From Cristatella mucedo (taxonomy: Eukaryota; Bryozoa; Phylactolaemata; Cristatellidae): a DNA stretch of 64,000 bases. The translations under genes and the position numbers were made by a program. Positions 63,974 through 64,000 of this stretch are shown here, piece by piece. The DNA is taken from contig WPIO01000001.1 of assembly GCA_009760855.2 (NCBI GenBank), positions 10,416,501-10,480,500 on the forward strand, written 5' to 3'. Position 1 is the stretch's first letter. Each line of letters starts with the position of its first letter. Below the pieces are notes generated by a model. That model saw nothing but the letters and a program-made list of their open reading frames with translations. It did no database searches and had not been told where the DNA came from.

Positions 63974-64000
63974 AGCAGGGGCTCTCAACCCGTAGGTCGC
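63974..64000 (+). mobile_element. hAT-type terminus at window edge
   Basis: CAGGGGCTCTCAACCCGTAG GTCGC resembles the common hAT end CAGnGGTTCTCAACCTGTGGGTCGC. The preceding CCCTAGAG could be the 8-base target duplication. The rest lies outside the window. Confidence 0.6.

Noticed and set aside
1-64000. CRISPR arrays, operons or prokaryotic mobile systems
   Set aside because: The window is clearly eukaryotic; the regular repeats are microsatellites, minisatellites and diverged tandem duplications.

Overview
The window is nuclear DNA from an animal. It shows multi-exon genes with GT-AG introns, metazoan-specific domain architectures, AATAAA poly(A) signals, tRNA-derived SINEs, LINE, Tc1/mariner and hAT relics, and microsatellites. 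A GPI-anchored contactin with 6 Ig and 4 FN3 domains suggests a bilaterian. The short, intron-rich gene style and the L2/CR1-like LINE tails suggest an invertebrate, probably aquatic, but I cannot name the phylum from sequence alone.

Three protein genes could be assembled exon by exon, with all splice phases consistent. (1) Plus strand, 1219-23097: a contactin-like cell-adhesion gene. Its 5' end (signal peptide) lies outside the window. Nineteen exons encode Ig1-6, FN3 1-4 and a separate terminal exon with a GPI-anchor signal; AATAAA is at 23596. (2) Plus strand, 28598-41380: a three-exon PX-domain protein of 337 aa. Its PX domain resembles the p47phox/NOXO1/SH3PXD2 group, but it has an acidic, low-complexity C-terminus and no SH3 domain. 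An 11.7 kb intron splits the end of the PX domain. (3) Minus strand, 56862-41796: a nine-exon NCOA5 orthologue of 519 aa. It carries an N-terminal hnRNP C/RALY-like RRM, an R/P/G-rich linker, the NCOA5 anticodon-binding-fold domain, an LxxLL motif and the conserved C-terminal NF-P-V motif. Genes 2 and 3 converge, and their poly(A) hexamers sit two bases apart on opposite strands.

The rest is introns and intergenic DNA rich in repeats. One LINE family (L2/CR1-like, 3' tail of ATT repeats) dominates: at least nine truncated coding copies and many copies consisting of little more than the last 80-90 bases. Two tRNA-headed SINE families occur, and one of them ends in a LINE-like tail. A non-coding dispersed repeat occurs three times, with LINE tails nested inside two of the copies. 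Two Tc1/mariner relics lie in a contactin intron. hAT-type termini appear at about 15016 and at the right edge. The 25.9-29.5 kb and 57.4-60.9 kb stretches are CpG-rich; the first leads into the PX gene, the second covers the NCOA5 promoter plus tandemly duplicated GC-rich modules.

The three genes have no evident joint function: one is a neuronal/epithelial adhesion receptor, one a phosphoinositide-binding adaptor and one a nuclear RNA-binding coactivator. I see no prokaryotic operon, CRISPR array or obvious new enzymatic system. The most interesting signals are the RRM-NCOA5 architecture, the PX protein without SH3, the minimal LINE-tail elements, a repeat abutting a contactin splice acceptor, and two long inverted repeats in introns.
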